From Calliopum simillimum (lineage: Eukaryota; Arthropoda; Insecta; Diptera; Lauxaniidae), in the NCBI GenBank assembly GCA_951812925.1, contig OX638372.1:38066245-38130244 (forward strand): 64,000 nucleotides of DNA, read 5' to 3'. How positions within the stretch are numbered: the first letter of the stretch is position 1; each line of letters starts with the position of its first letter. The notes below the pieces were generated by a model. It saw only the letters and a list, made by a program, of their open reading frames with translations, ran no database searches and was not told the origin of the DNA. Made by a program: the position numbers and the translations under genes. Shown piece after piece: positions 34,120 through 47,300 of this stretch.

Positions 34120-35785
34120 TAGAGTAATTTAGGGTAATGTGGACTATGCGGGTAATGTGGTGCACCCTTTTATTTCTCATATTAAAGACTGCACAACAAT
34201 TCTGGTTATTTGTGCACAATAAAAAGCGAAAACATATTCTTTACGCTCTTTGGCTTTTCTATAATGCTAATTATTCGTGTGAAATTCTTAGCATATGTTG
34301 TGAGGTCCAGTTGACTTATTTGTAGTACTTGGTGAATAACTAATAGCGTTTTCTTTTCTGAAAAAAACTCTGCATTTTTTCTGCCCTCTTTTTGAAAGTC
34401 GCATTTTTTCTGTTCGTTTCTAAAAAAAAAGTCTGACCTGTAAAACTAGTCGTGTTCGTTTCTGAAAAAATGCTACATTTAAAATGCAAAAAATGTAGAA
34501 TTTTTTGACCCGTAAAATTCGAAGGTGCAAAGAATTCTGCCTTGTAAGTGCTACCAACTGTAAAAAAATTTGATGCTGTTTTGACATTTGTCATGTCAAT
34601 AATTTGAAACTGTTATTCGCGGTAAATAAATAAAAACGTAAACAAATAAATAAAACAAAAATAACTTGGAAATGGACAAAAAAAAAACTGCTTTTGGTGT
34701 AATTTATTGCATAAGAAATTAATTACAAGTTCATCACCATTATTTTTTCATTATTTTCCACAGCTCTGCATGGTGAAGACTCCAGCATGGGTTCATCAAC
34801 AAGATATTCTATAAAAATTTTCCGATAAATTCTAAAGATTGCATAAGACGGAATATTTACCTTCAAATATAATTTCCTTGCCACACATTTCAAGCGTTAA
34901 TTTTTAAAAGAAACAAATGAAAAATCTGTTGTGTGTTCGTCAAAAGTAAATAACAGTGTAGCCAATATCTAAACATTGAAAAAAATGTTGCATTTTTTCT
35001 GATCTATTGTAAACTTGAACAGGTCAACATTTTTTTATTTCAGGTCAACATTTAAAAAATTCTGCATCTTAAAAGGGCAGAATTTTTAGTCGAGAAAAGA
35101 AAACGTTATAAGTTACTTTCTCAGAACTCAGTTTTCTAAAATTCAAATAACTCTAATGCAATTGTGGATCAATTATTCAACGAAAAAATGCATTAGCAAG
35201 TCTGATTTTACATTTATTTTATATAATCCATGATTATTTCAAAAACGTGATGTATTCGGGTAATGTGGACTACCCCATATTATATACCGTATATCAACTT
35301 TGACTACTATTACACTTTAAAAAGCTAATTGCATGTGTAGGATACCCGAGTTTGAGTAATGTGGAGTACTATTTTACGTATGATTCGATAACCCTTCTTA
35401 CTTATTCACCTGTTAGTATGAATTTGGTTTATCTTACCAGAAAATATTATTTAATAAGAATATAAAGCTATTTCATAGCAAATATAATCTTAAAAATTAC
35501 TACTCGACTTTTAGTCAACAAAATTTGCGAATAACGGTACTTCTTTAGGAAATGGGCAGGGTGAGCCACATTACCCGACACTTTTCATTTTCAGCTTTTT
35601 TTAGGTACTTTCAATTTAACTGGCCTCACGCTTGAAAATGTTAATATTTTAGTATACAAATTATCAAATAGTAAAAACAATAGAATAACTAATACAAATA
35701 AATTGACCAAGCTTTCTTACTACCATTACTTTGGTAGAAATTGGTAAAAAAGAAAAAGGTAACCACATTACCCTAAATTACTCTA
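34120..35785. mobile_element. TA-flanked element with GGGTAATGTGG ends
   Basis: TAGAGTAATTTAGGGTAATG at 34120-34139 and CATTACCCTAAATTACTCTA at 35766-35785 are perfect inverted repeats (23 bp including TA). GGGTAATGTGG-type motifs recur inside (34151, 35260, 35356, 35555 inverted), much as GGGGTAAAGTGGG recurs in the pogo-like relic at 5110. No transposase frame remains. Copy 2 of another MITE (34343-35110) is nested inside. Confidence 0.75.
34343..35110. mobile_element. MITE with ATAGCGTTTTCTTTTCT ends, copy 2 (nested)
   Basis: Left ATAGCGTTTTCTTTTCTGA and right GTCGAGAAAAGAAAACGTTAT. It shares interior sequence with 31951-32428, plus about 290 bp extra. It lies wholly inside the element at 34120-35785. 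Confidence 0.65.
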
Positions 35786-36482
35786 TGCAGTCTTATGCAC
35801 TTTTTGACGCTGAATCCGTCTTCATCAGCAGAACTGTCATTATACCTGCAGGATTTTGAAATATCCTTGCTTGAAGTTGAAGAAAACGCTGTGTTTAGTA
35901 TAACAGCGTAGCTACAAAAAAAAGTGAAATTCTTTTTTATTAATAGCATCAAATAGCCACACTCTTCCTTATCAAAATATCCTTTCTGATTTTTTTAATA
36001 GACCTCTTATTTTCCGAGTTATGATTCTTTGATGATAAGATATTTCAGCCCCCATAGAAAAGGCGAAATATTTTGGGTGCGTGGCATATCCCATTTATTT
36101 ATTTTAGGGCATTCTATTTCACCAAAAAAAAATTTGAGTTTTCGATATTTTTCTATACCATTCGATACTTTCCGAGTCTTTTGTTATTATAATTCTCATC
36201 GGTTAATTTATCATTTTGAAAGCATAACTATTAGAGGTGAAAAGGTACGAGTTTCATAACAAAAAATAGCTATGAATAAATTAATAAAAACATCGACTAA
36301 AATAATAAGATCAGATTGCTGACCGAGCAGGGATCGGTCTCCAGGTACTCATGTATTAAACGTCAAATAAATTATAAATCACCTTCTAAATCTCCGGTGG
36401 AAGAGTTGTATTATATTGCGTTTCGACCGGAAATTTATTTGGTGATTTAAGGCCGTTTTCAGATTTATTTGACGTTTAATAC
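35786..36482. repeat. Mariner-flank remnant and small hairpin
   Basis: Parts of 35790-35875 and 36270-36350 (GCTGAATCCGTCTTCATCAG, AAAACATCGACTAAAATAAT, ATCGGTCTCCAGGTACT) are inverted matches to the sequence bordering the transposase fragment at 16720-16850. At 36356-36482, AAACGTCAAATAAATTATAA and ATTTATTTGACGTTTAAT form a hairpin with CTCCGGTGG in the loop. Confidence 0.5.
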
Positions 36483-36874
36483 ATGATGAATAATAGCCTG
36501 TTTCCACCGGAGATTTATGAAGTCATTTAGCCGTAACAATGAAAATACAGTTTCCTTTTGCAATTATGAATTGCTTTACGAATTATGCCACTTTTGTAAC
36601 ATCGAACTTAGTGGCATCATTAGTGCGTTGTATCGTCTCTCTTCTCACATGACATTCCATAAGCTGTCATTTTAAAATCGTCGCCATCATCGGTCTACGA
36701 AAGTATTTTGATAAATTTCGCTAGCATTTGTTTTGCATTTTTTTCAGAATAGGGAATTCCGATATTTTTAATAAGATACTTGAAATAAATTGTTTCGTAT
36801 TTAATTTAACGCAACTATACTAAGTTATAGTTCGGGTGTCTTAAAATATTTTAATCATCTCTACCAACTAAACT

Positions 36875-37085
36875 ATGTCAGAAAAGTCAAAAGGTGACAC
36901 GTCGCAAACACCATCGCGAGTTGTTAAGAATCAGCTTTTAAGTGCATCTGTTACTGGTTTATCATTTGATGATTTCCCTAATAAACCGCTTCTACTTCCG
37001 GCAGCGCCCCCGGTTATTCAATCACTGCCACCTCCATCGGTATCGCCATCACCCCCCATAATTTCAACGAGCAGCATCAGTCGAG
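36875..37085 (+). CDS. First coding exon of an unidentified gene
   Basis: ATG at 36875 opens 70 codons rich in Ser and Pro (MSEKSKGDTSQTPSRV, then VTGLSFDDFPNKPLLLPAAP and a PPPSVSPSPP run), ending at a strong donor CGAG|GTGAGT at 37086. The composition changes abruptly after the donor to AT-rich, hydrophobic, intron-like sequence, although the frame happens to stay open to 37376. No recognised downstream exon is found on the plus strand in this window, so the rest would lie beyond it, with the minus-strand gene at 38-60 kb inside its intron. The product is likely a protein with a disordered N-terminus; the family is unknown. Confidence 0.5.
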
Positions 37086-37554
37086 GTGAGTTTTTAAGGA
37101 ATACGTGTATTATCTGTTTAATAATAAGCAATGTTCTTATCAAAATAGCACAGTTGATTGAAGCGATTATGGGGTTTTTATTACTTTACTTGGGGGGCAA
37201 GTTTATATTAATTGAATTTGTTCTGACGTGCAACAAGTCTTCGAATTTTGACAATAAATCGAAAACAATCTTAACATTTGCAATAATGAGTTGCAAAACA
37301 CTGGGGCTAACAATGGGCTTGATACACAGTACATTAATAGGCCTGTTGTTTTGGCGAGTGAATTGCGATAACTCGTGAACGGTGAGCCGCTCGATGCAAA
37401 GTGCAAGTATCGTTTTTTTAATTGAGAATCACATGCTTTGCAAGGACATTCACGGACGAAAGTAATGTCAGTATACCAATTGGCTGATATTTTCTTACAA
37501 ATGAATCAAACTGTTTTCACGGCAAGCTCACTTGATGCTATATAATTGATGACA

Positions 37555-37657
37555 TTAACCCTTTAACGGCCAGGTCAAAATAAAAATAATATAAAATCGA
37601 AATCCAAGCAAATGGAGTGCTGAAAAAGATACTTGCCTTAAGTCATTAAAGGGTTAA
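37555..37657. mobile_element. Very short piggyBac-like MITE
   Basis: TTAACCCTTTAACGGCC at 37555 and CATTAAAGGGTTAA ending 37657: inverted ends bounded by TTAA, the target site of piggyBac-type elements. It is 103 bp long in total. Confidence 0.55.
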
Positions 37658-37769
37658 GTTGAAAAGACGATATTGGTCAACTAACGGATAATTATAATGT
37701 GCATGACATTACCTACTTTTACCCATGAATAAACTTGCGTCACTATTATAATGAACGGCACATATAGGA

Positions 37770-37880
37770 GTTACCCTGAATAAATATTCCCGGGGAATTT
37801 TTCTCAGACTTCAACAGTGAATGCACGTCAGTCTGAGAACAATTGCCCTGGAATATTTATTTACTATAACCCTCATAAGG
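37770..37880. repeat. Hairpin repeat
   Basis: AATAAATATTCCCGGGGAAT...CTCAGACT is mirrored by AGTCTGAGAACAATTGCCCT and GGAATATTTATT. The arms are about 45 bp with mismatches. Non-coding. Confidence 0.5.
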
Positions 37881-38338
37881 AAAATTATTTGTAAAGCATT
37901 TGATTTCCATAAAAAAAGGTCTTTCCACTTTTTTTGTGCCTCAAACAAAGCAGGCCTATTCTTGTTCCATGTACTCTTTGGAAAGCCCAGTGTTTTAAGG
38001 CTTGTTATTGTAAATATTTAGCTTTATCTCGTTAGTTATATAATAAACATATACTCCGATTATAAACGTAAACAGGCACTTGAAAAAAAAAAAAAAAATT
38101 TCACACTCGGCCAAATGATTAGACCCGTCTCTTATAACTGCGTGTTTGGGGAACTGCAGAAATTCATTATAGTGTAGTAAAAAAGGCAAAACTCTTTCAA
38201 AAAAGTAAATCATCGATTTAACATTTTTTATTTTTTATTTATACCTTCACCAACGTTATAACAAACATATTTTTTCAATAATTTAACTTAAAAAAAAATG
38301 AAATTAATGTAGCTATAAATAAAACTCTTAAATTATAA

Positions 38339-41300
38339 CTACTCCATACTTCTCGTAGAATGTGAACGGTAAGTTGGCAAGTCCAAAGTTACTTTGCGTC
38401 TTCGACAACACCATACAATAAAAATGACTATCAATACTATCAAGAGAATTAAAAGTAATGCACCTAACACTATTGCAGCTATTGAAGCTTCCGAAAGAAT
38501 AACATCACGAACATCGATTGTATAAGCTCTCTGATTTCCAGCTATATCATGTGCTACCAATGATACTTTTGGTTGACAACACGTTGAGATATATGTTGCC
38601 TTAAGTGGCTCCGTAGAACCGACCGTATATGAATTACGATATATGAGACCAGAAGGTGTTGATTGAAGACGCATTATACCAGTCTGCCAGTCCTGTGCTG
38701 TTATGTCAAGCATCCACAGGTGTTCTGCACAAGTTGCCGAATTAGATGGCACATAATCACAACGACTACTGTATGACCATGAAACATCTGGTGCAGTTGT
38801 ATCCTGATAAATGTGATATGAATACATAAGCATAAGCGTTTAATAAATATTTTCAAAATACCTGTGCATCCAGTGATGTCAATACTTTCAAATTCAAACT
38901 TAGCGACACTGTAGGTGATCCATGGCAAGTAAATGTTATTTTATCAATGGTACCTTGTGCAGTACCTGTTGGCACAAGAACGGTTACAACAACGGTAGTT
39001 GTTGAACCAGCTGGCACAAAAACACTAAAAAAGAATTACATTGAATTAAAGAATTCATAATAACAATAATAATCATAATTAAATATCATATATATACTTT
39101 TGTGGCGACAAACGCTGCAAAAACTTTCGCTCATCTATAACTTGTATATTATGATAGACTGCTTCCGTACGAGTATTGGTTATTTCAAAATATAATTGTG
39201 CCATCATTCCTGGTGCCACCAACACCTGTGATTGTGTACCCATTTCGATTTTTGTGCCGCTTTGTTGTAAAATGCTAGTAGTCCGTTGATCGCCTATAAA
39301 AGTTCCGCTACCATCGACAATAGCAGTTTTATTTACGATGTTATTGATTTCAATTTCGGAAAATGTTTCGACCTCACTCTTTGGTGCTGCTTGGTCATCA
39401 CTGTTGTCTTCATGCTCATTTTCGGGAAATTTTAAATTATCATGAGTTGGTATGGTAGCTACGGCTAAAGCAGCAGTAATACTATTTAAACGGGTGTCAC
39501 GGAATTTTGTAGGATACGATGACATACCATCCATAAAATAAGAATCAAAACGTTTGATCATGTCATCTGTAAGAAATTGTTGCTATTAATTATTGTCGCC
39601 CAAGCATATGTGTGTCAGAATTTGTTGATCATTTCAATTTCAATAAAGACAATGCTAATGATTGAAGGAAAACATCAAAACCAACTGACAATAAAGATAA
39701 GCAATTTCCTGTATGCTTCAGATATTCTCCAAAAAAACTATTTTCATAGCATAAAAAATCCCTAAAACACAACTCGTGTTGCCTTCTTTAACATTACATA
39801 TGTTGTTGGTGTAATATAATACTAGAATTGTTAGAGCAGTCTCATAGTATATACCCTTCCTTCAAGTGCACATACACTTCGATATTAAACAACAAAAGAT
39901 TTATTAAATTCAATCAAAAGACATCAATAAAAAAAACTGTGACGTAAGTGGATTTCATACTACCAGTTGAAACAAGGGTGAAAATGTTATCAGTTAAAAG
40001 AATTTTTTTTCTATACGTAGCATCATCTAACTTAGATAATTGTTTATTTTAAATTCCTGTTTCGGTTGTAAACATAATCTATTTAAATTTAGTCACAATT
40101 GAGCTTTTGCGTGAATACAATTAAGATTTAATTAATTTAAATTGTGGAAAAAACAAAACACGAAATCAGAAAACAAGAGTTGAACAACTTACCCAAAAAT
40201 AAGTCAGCTTTACGATCTGCGCGCACAAATACAGTATATTCATCTTCCAGTGTTTCGGGTACTATAATTAATTTGAAGACAGTTGCCTTACGCAGTTTTG
40301 TTAGAGGTACGTAGGCATCTAGGCGTTTGTCATCTGGGCCAAGTGTCATAATGCGGGATTTGAATTTGACCAGTTTTTTTAAGTTGATATCTGTTCAAAG
40401 AAAATTTTCGATCTTAAATATGTATTTATTAGTGATATCTTAACAGTCTTCAGTCAGCATAGAACTCAGTTAAGCTTTAACTTGGTATTGTTTTTAATTT
40501 TTCTTATCTTAAAGCGAGTTAGTTGATTTTTGAATAGTAATATGTGCACACGTTTTTTGAGAAACTTTCTTTGAAAGTTTGCAAAAGCATTTGTTTTGTT
40601 TTCTTTAAAAAAAAAACTGTTTTATTTATAGCCCAGGAAAATTAGACGAAAAAAGAGCTGCTGTGCGAAAAAATTCCAAGTGAATTTTTTCACCGTAATT
40701 ATATTTATTTATGCATGGTTAATAATGTGTAAAAAGTCCATTGAAATCCATTGTGCGCATAAAAAGTTATTCAGGCTTAAACGTGACTAAAATCAGTTTT
40801 TTTGCAAGTATCTCGCTAACGCAAACTTTTACAGAAAAATTTTTCTCCAGTTGTGCATAGTTTTTATATGCAAATGCTACGTATAAGTTCATATTAAAAT
40901 ATCTTACTTTTAAAATTGCGAATACTCTTTAACGAGAATAATTGGATTCTGTATACCTACGCCGGGTCAAATTTTTTTGCGGCAAAGAGTATAGCAACAA
41001 AAAAAATCTACGAAAAATTCTAAGAAACTTTGCCTAAGAAACCATGGGACAAAAATTAATATCGAGCAGCCGAAAATTGCGTTGAAGTTTTGTATGTAGT
41101 ACTTTAAAATTTAATAAAAAAAAAAAACAAAAAATTCGAATACTTTAAATAATTTTATATGAAACAAGTAAAAAAAAAAATTTGAATTTTTTCTTTTTCT
41201 TATTTGGGCGATTCCTTTAAACGTGTAAAAGCTTCGAAGGCCTCGTAAACTCGTAAAAGTTTGTATTGATTTTGACAACTTTTACGAGTTTACGTGGTTT

Positions 41301-44300
41301 TCGAGGCTTTTAGACGTTTAAAGGAATCGCCCAATTGTATTTTGAAGTAGTACATCAAAACTTCAACGCAATTTACGACGGCTCGATATTGATTTCAGAC
41401 CCATGGTTTCTTGGGCAAAGTTTTTCGAATTTTCCATAGATTTTTTTGTTGCTATACTCTTTGCCAATTTTTTGCCTCCCGAACAAATTGACCCGGCCTA
41501 GTATACACCGTATTAAATTTTTTTTGAGCGACTCATGGTCCAAGAGATATTCTTCAAAAACCGTTAAGGTTTCGAAAATTCTGGTTTTTGAAGGATATCT
41601 CTGAAAAGGTAAGTCAAACGATAAAAAGCAATAGCATCAATTTTGTAGAGAATCACAAGATCTACAAAAAAAAGCCGTAACCATTTAGAAGATATTCAAA
41701 AAAACATTTAAATGGCAAAAAACCGGTTTTTATTGAATAACTTCTATACGGTTACTTCAATGTGTACACATGTGGCTTATTTTTTGTAGATCTTGCAATG
41801 CGCTACAAAATTGATGCCATTGCTTTATATCGTATGACTTACCCTTTCAGAGATATCCTTTAAAAATCAGTATTTTCGAAACCTTAACGGTTTTTGAAGA
41901 ATATCTCTTGGACCATGAGTCGCTCCAAAAAAAATTTAATACGGTGTATACAGAATCCAATTATCTTTTGAACGGTTTTTCAATATTTTTTGTACGAATC
42001 CACGTTAAAGAGTATTCGCAATTTTAAAAGTAAGATATTTTAATATTAACTTATACGTAGCATTGACATATAAAAACTGTGCACAACTTTTTAAATTGGG
42101 CTATCTCCTAAACTATAAGCTACACGAAAACATTTTTTACATCTTTAAATAGGAAATTTCCTGTGTTGTGGAGAAAAATTTTTCTGTAAAAGTTTGCGTT
42201 AGCGAGATACTTGCAAAAAACTGATTTTAGCGACCTTTGAGCCTGAATAACTTTTTATGCGCACAATGGACTTCAGTGGACTTTTTACACATTATTAACC
42301 ATGCATAAATAAATATAATTCCGGTGAAAAAAATTCACTTGGAATTTTTTCGCAGAAATATTCTAATTTTCCTGGGCTATTATGGTATGCTATCGATCAT
42401 TTATTTATTAATTTGTCGTTTAAGAAAAAAGTCAAACGCTATCTTCGTTTGTGATTCTAAACCATGAATCATTTTCTCAAGCTTATTATGACTCCAATTC
42501 ATGAGACAAATCCTACATTCGTTTTATGTTAGTTTTTTTTTTTTTTTTTGCGAAGCGGATCTTTAAATAATAATTTTTTTTTTTTAACTCTGGAAGAAAA
42601 GAGTTTTACGGATAATTAAAGTACAAATTGGCTTATACCAAAGTGGCCTAGCCCTCATTTTTTTGAAAAATGAGCTCAGTTTTTTGAAAAATGAGCTCAG
42701 TTTTTTTACGCCCAGAATGGTCCAAACACAGTTCTGTCTCTTTTCAAGGGATAGCAGCACTCAACATGATTTGATAATTAGTTTAAATATATGAAAATTA
42801 GATTGCAAGCTAAACTTTAAATGTTAGTTTGGAAAGAAAGAAAACTTTTGGTAGGGATGGATGCCCACTCTGACTAACTGACTCATATTAGACATATTAG
42901 ACCATCTCATCCTTCCATCGCTGCTTTTCAGATAAAGAAGCTTACTCCACTTGACAAAGAACGCCCCAAAAATATCTATTGCTTAAATTTGAAAATTACA
43001 AAAAAAATGTTTTTCTAAGTTCTCTTTTAAATACCACTTCAATGAAAGATTTTAAAGTCATTTTGAGATATTTGCCAATACTATATATATGATTCAAAAG
43101 GATATTAAAATTGAAATTGGGATATGAAAATTCCAGTATTATTTCGATATGGAGAATCAACGTGATCTAAAATTAGTTTTCGTTATAGCCTGTTTCCACT
43201 GACAAATAAAAAAAAAAAATCGTAATTTCCGATGTATTTCTCAATGCTTCATTCAAATTTGCTCTGTAACGCATGGCTTTTGAGATATATAAATCTATAA
43301 GTTCAAAAAACATGATTTTTGAGGTTATATAGAGGACACACGAAATTATTTTGGCATTTTCTACTAAATGCGTCCGTTTAGTTTTGCCTTAAAAATAAGC
43401 TATGAATAAATCTTGTATATTCTTTTAAAAAGTTATGATCATTCTAGAATGACATAATAAAAGTTAAAAATCATATGAGAATCCACATACGATTTTTGAT
43501 TTTTATGACGTCATTTTAAAATGATCTTAATTTTTTAAGGAAAAATCAAACAGCACCAATTCATAGCTCGTTTTGAAGACGAGGAATAGTTTTATATGAT
43601 TAATTTAATAGAGCAAATAGCAAAAAAAATTTATTGAGTTCTTGTTACATAACCTGAAAAATAGTGTATTTATCTTTCGGGTTAGGATATCTCGAAAATC
43701 ATATGTGAAATAGCAATTTTGAGTCCGGATTTGATTTTAGCATTGGCAAATGCATCGAAAATTACCATTTTTATTTTTTTATTTTCCAAAATTTTTTTAT
43801 TTTTTAAGAAATTTTAGTAAATTTTTGGAATATTTCCTAACTATCTCTTTCTTATTAAGCATGCGAAATTTCATTATTATTGGAGTACTCTTTCTATTTT
43901 TTCCCCAAAAATACCACTGTGCGACATTTCGAGGATCCAAAAATGTAAAAAAATTTTATTTGTAAAGTCCAAAAACTATAAGCACTTTCTTCACGAGAGA
44001 TACCGCAGTTAGAAAACCCAAAATAAAGTCAAACAGCAGCAGAATATACCAAGCGCTTCCCTTTATACATGGCATTTGGTTTTATTTTGCCGCATGTTTC
44101 ATTTCACACGTATTCCGGTGAATAGAGTTCCTTATCTTAAATTTCTTTGACCGAAGGTTGATTTCGTTCCTGTGAAACGGAATTATAATTTTGTTAGTCT
44201 GGCAACATTCTGGCAACGGTGATAGAAATAGCTGTTTTTGACGTTTAAATCAACAAAAACATCTGATCGATTGAACACGCGTAGAATAACAAAAGAAAAG

Positions 44301-47300
44301 AAAAAAAAAAAAAAAATGAGTGTCGTAAGCGAAACGTCAAATAAATCTATGTAATAAAAAATCAAAAACTAATTGAGTTTTTTGTTGTATGTACTTGGAA
44401 GTGTATTGCGAAAAATTTGTGTGCAATAAAAAATAAAAAAACATTAACAGCGGTGAAAATTTTGAATTTCACATTAAGCGTGCAAAAAAATAAAAAATAA
44501 ATGATTTATGTCAATTATCTAATAGATAATTGTGAAATGTTAAAAGACAAATTTTTTGACAAAATGAAAGTACCAAATCTTCATTCATAAATTTCGTTTT
44601 ACTTTCGAAGCGTTTTGTCATCAAAAAAAGAAGCAGCTCTGCATTTGTGTTTGTTGGTAACGTCTTTTTGTTTGTACAAAAGGTAAATTTTTCAATTTGT
44701 GTTCATATAAAAAAATGCAAGTTATTTTACATTGTAAATCTATGCTTTTTTATTGTATTTTCCCAATACTTTAAACTTTGTTTTGGTTTGAATAATGGAG
44801 AAAAAAAATTTGCGCATGTTTAAATATACAAGACACTACAAATAATTTTTCTTCAGTGTTGGTAAGCGTTCGTTTATGACATTCTACGGTAGAATGAACC
44901 AAATTTTACGTCGACCATCAACGGTCGCTTTGAAACGGCATGGTACTGTCATCCGTTTGACTAGACACGTATTTATTTAAGTTTGTCTGAAACCGGTTTT
45001 TTGACCTGTGGGCCATGTGACAAAAATGTTGGGATTTTCAAGCTTAAAAAGTGCAAAATGCTCATTACTTCGGTTCCTGTAGGCCTATTATGATAATTTT
45101 TTTTTTTAAATATTCAGAATTTGAACAGATTTCAAAAGCCGGTTAGATCTTTTTCATTATAGCCCTTTTTGACTCAAATAGCAACTCAGCGATAAGAGGT
45201 TGTCTATAAATTACGTCATTCTTTTAGGGGTAGTGAGGGGGGTTCACTAATTTGTCTTGGATATTGTGATGTCAAACAATTCAAATCGAAAAAATTTAGA
45301 CATTTTTAAGCACAAATCAAAACAAAGCACTAATAACAATAGCTGTGCTTTAGACGACTGTTTTCAGTGTTTAATTAAGCACTTTCTGTGATACGTATGG
45401 GAAAGCAACAGCTGAAGTGCTTAATTTAACACAGCTAAATTTGCGTGTTTAATTATTAAGCACAAAGTAGACTGTCGATGTTGCCGCACTACACTGAATA
45501 TTAGGTGTGTTTTAGCTGTGTTTAATAGGATTTTAACATAAGTGGCACCACATTTTTACCGATTGTCTTGGCAAGCGGAGGGAAGTGGTGCGGTATCGAA
45601 AAGCAGAATAAGGCAAAACAAAATAAGAAGAAGGTGATAGTACACAAACTCGGTTTAGAAGAACAGCGTTAACTCCGTGTTAACACGCTGCCGTCTATTA
45701 TTGATCAATACGTTAAGTTACTTTACGATTGTAAAGCTTTATTTAAAATTAGAAAAAAAGAAAAAAAAAAAAATAGTTCAATTAATTTTAAGGTATCAAA
45801 AGAACAAGTGTGATGTCACAAATAGGAATGGGGTCTATGAAAATTTGACAGTGCGACATGGGGGAGGGGTCCGAAAATCATGAAAATCGTGTGTCGTAAT
45901 ATAAGGTACAGCCCCTAACTCGTTCTTAAACTTTAACACTTAAAAAAACTATTGTAGTTTAGCGACAAAATAAAAAAATATGTTTCTAGTTTGATGGATT
46001 AGAGTACTACGCCATAAAGCTTAAGCGCTGTGATGGTCGACCTGAAAGTTAATTCTTTCTCACGTAAAAAAGTAAATAAATAAATTCAAATCATTTTAAA
46101 AGACCTATTGCACAAAACGTGTTAGTCCCTTGAAGCCTCGTAAAAATTCATATTATTACGAGTTTTGAAGGTATCCTTGTTTGACAGAACAAAATGGGGA
46201 TATCACATCAAACATGTAAATTCTTCGTAAACTCGTAATAGTTGCCAAAATCAATAAGAACTTTGACAGTTTTACGAGTTTACGAGGTTTTCGAAGCATT
46301 TTTACGTTTTAAGATATACCTTAAATGTCTAATTTTTCCACTAAACTCAATTTTAGAGTTCTTTTTTTAGCCTAAGCCAATTATTCGCCTTTTCATAACT
46401 TTCCGCTGATACCGATGAGAAAGTTTATTCAAACTTTAAAAATTTTAGAACAAAAATAAACTTATTAACACAAAGTCTATTGCTATTTTGGACCTTAATA
46501 ACACAGTTTTACAATAGTTTTCTTTCCTTACTTTTAATGGCGGATTATGAGTGTTCAGGACCCCCATTATCTGATATGCTGTCTTTCTATCAACTCAAGA
46601 TTCTAAGATATCTTTGCTTCAATGTGCAAAAATCGGGAGCTACTAAAATTTGTTCGCCCTGAAAAAAAAAAAAAAAAAAAAAAAAAACAAACGAATGCAC
46701 CACATTATGATTGCGCTTTTAAGAGTGGCCTCGTTATTGCTAAACTGTATAAGTCTTACGCAACTCTAGAACAAACAATCGTTTAGGATTACTAAGTACT
46801 TATTACATATACGAAAAAGTTGGTTATTGAAACATTATCTGAAAACATTGGATTATATTTTATTAAGAAGCATCGACAGAAATAAAAAAGTCTAACTGAC
46901 GAGTCGGAAAGATTCAATTTTGAGTTCTTGAAAACATTATAAGTACATATCGAGCCCTAACCGCCAAAAAGACTTAACCGACACGATTTCAGATTTTCGT
47001 TTTTTTTATAGAAACCGATAATTCGCGTTCATATGCGCCTTCCCATCAAATTTCATAACTGTAAAAATTACCATTACGAAGTTATATTGAAAGCAATTTT
47101 GACTTTTGTACTACAATGAATGCAAGACAAATTCCAAGAAAGCTTCCGCTGTAAAATTTGTTTTTTGTCGGTTGAGTCTTTTTGGCTGTTAAGGCTTGAT
47201 ATGTTTTTCTACCAATGAGATGTATGGTGTTTTCGGAAATCCCATACTGCGTGAGTACTGCCAAAGTAGAAATATTTATATTTAAATAGATGCAATTTCT

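Noticed and set aside
37086..37375. Continuation of the 36875 frame to a 167-residue protein
   Set aside because: There is a strong donor at 37086 and the composition turns AT-rich and hydrophobic, so this is more likely intron, though not excluded.
46660..46690. Long A tract as evidence of a retroposed gene
   Set aside because: No coding remnant or target duplication is seen next to it. Such tracts are common throughout this AT-rich window.
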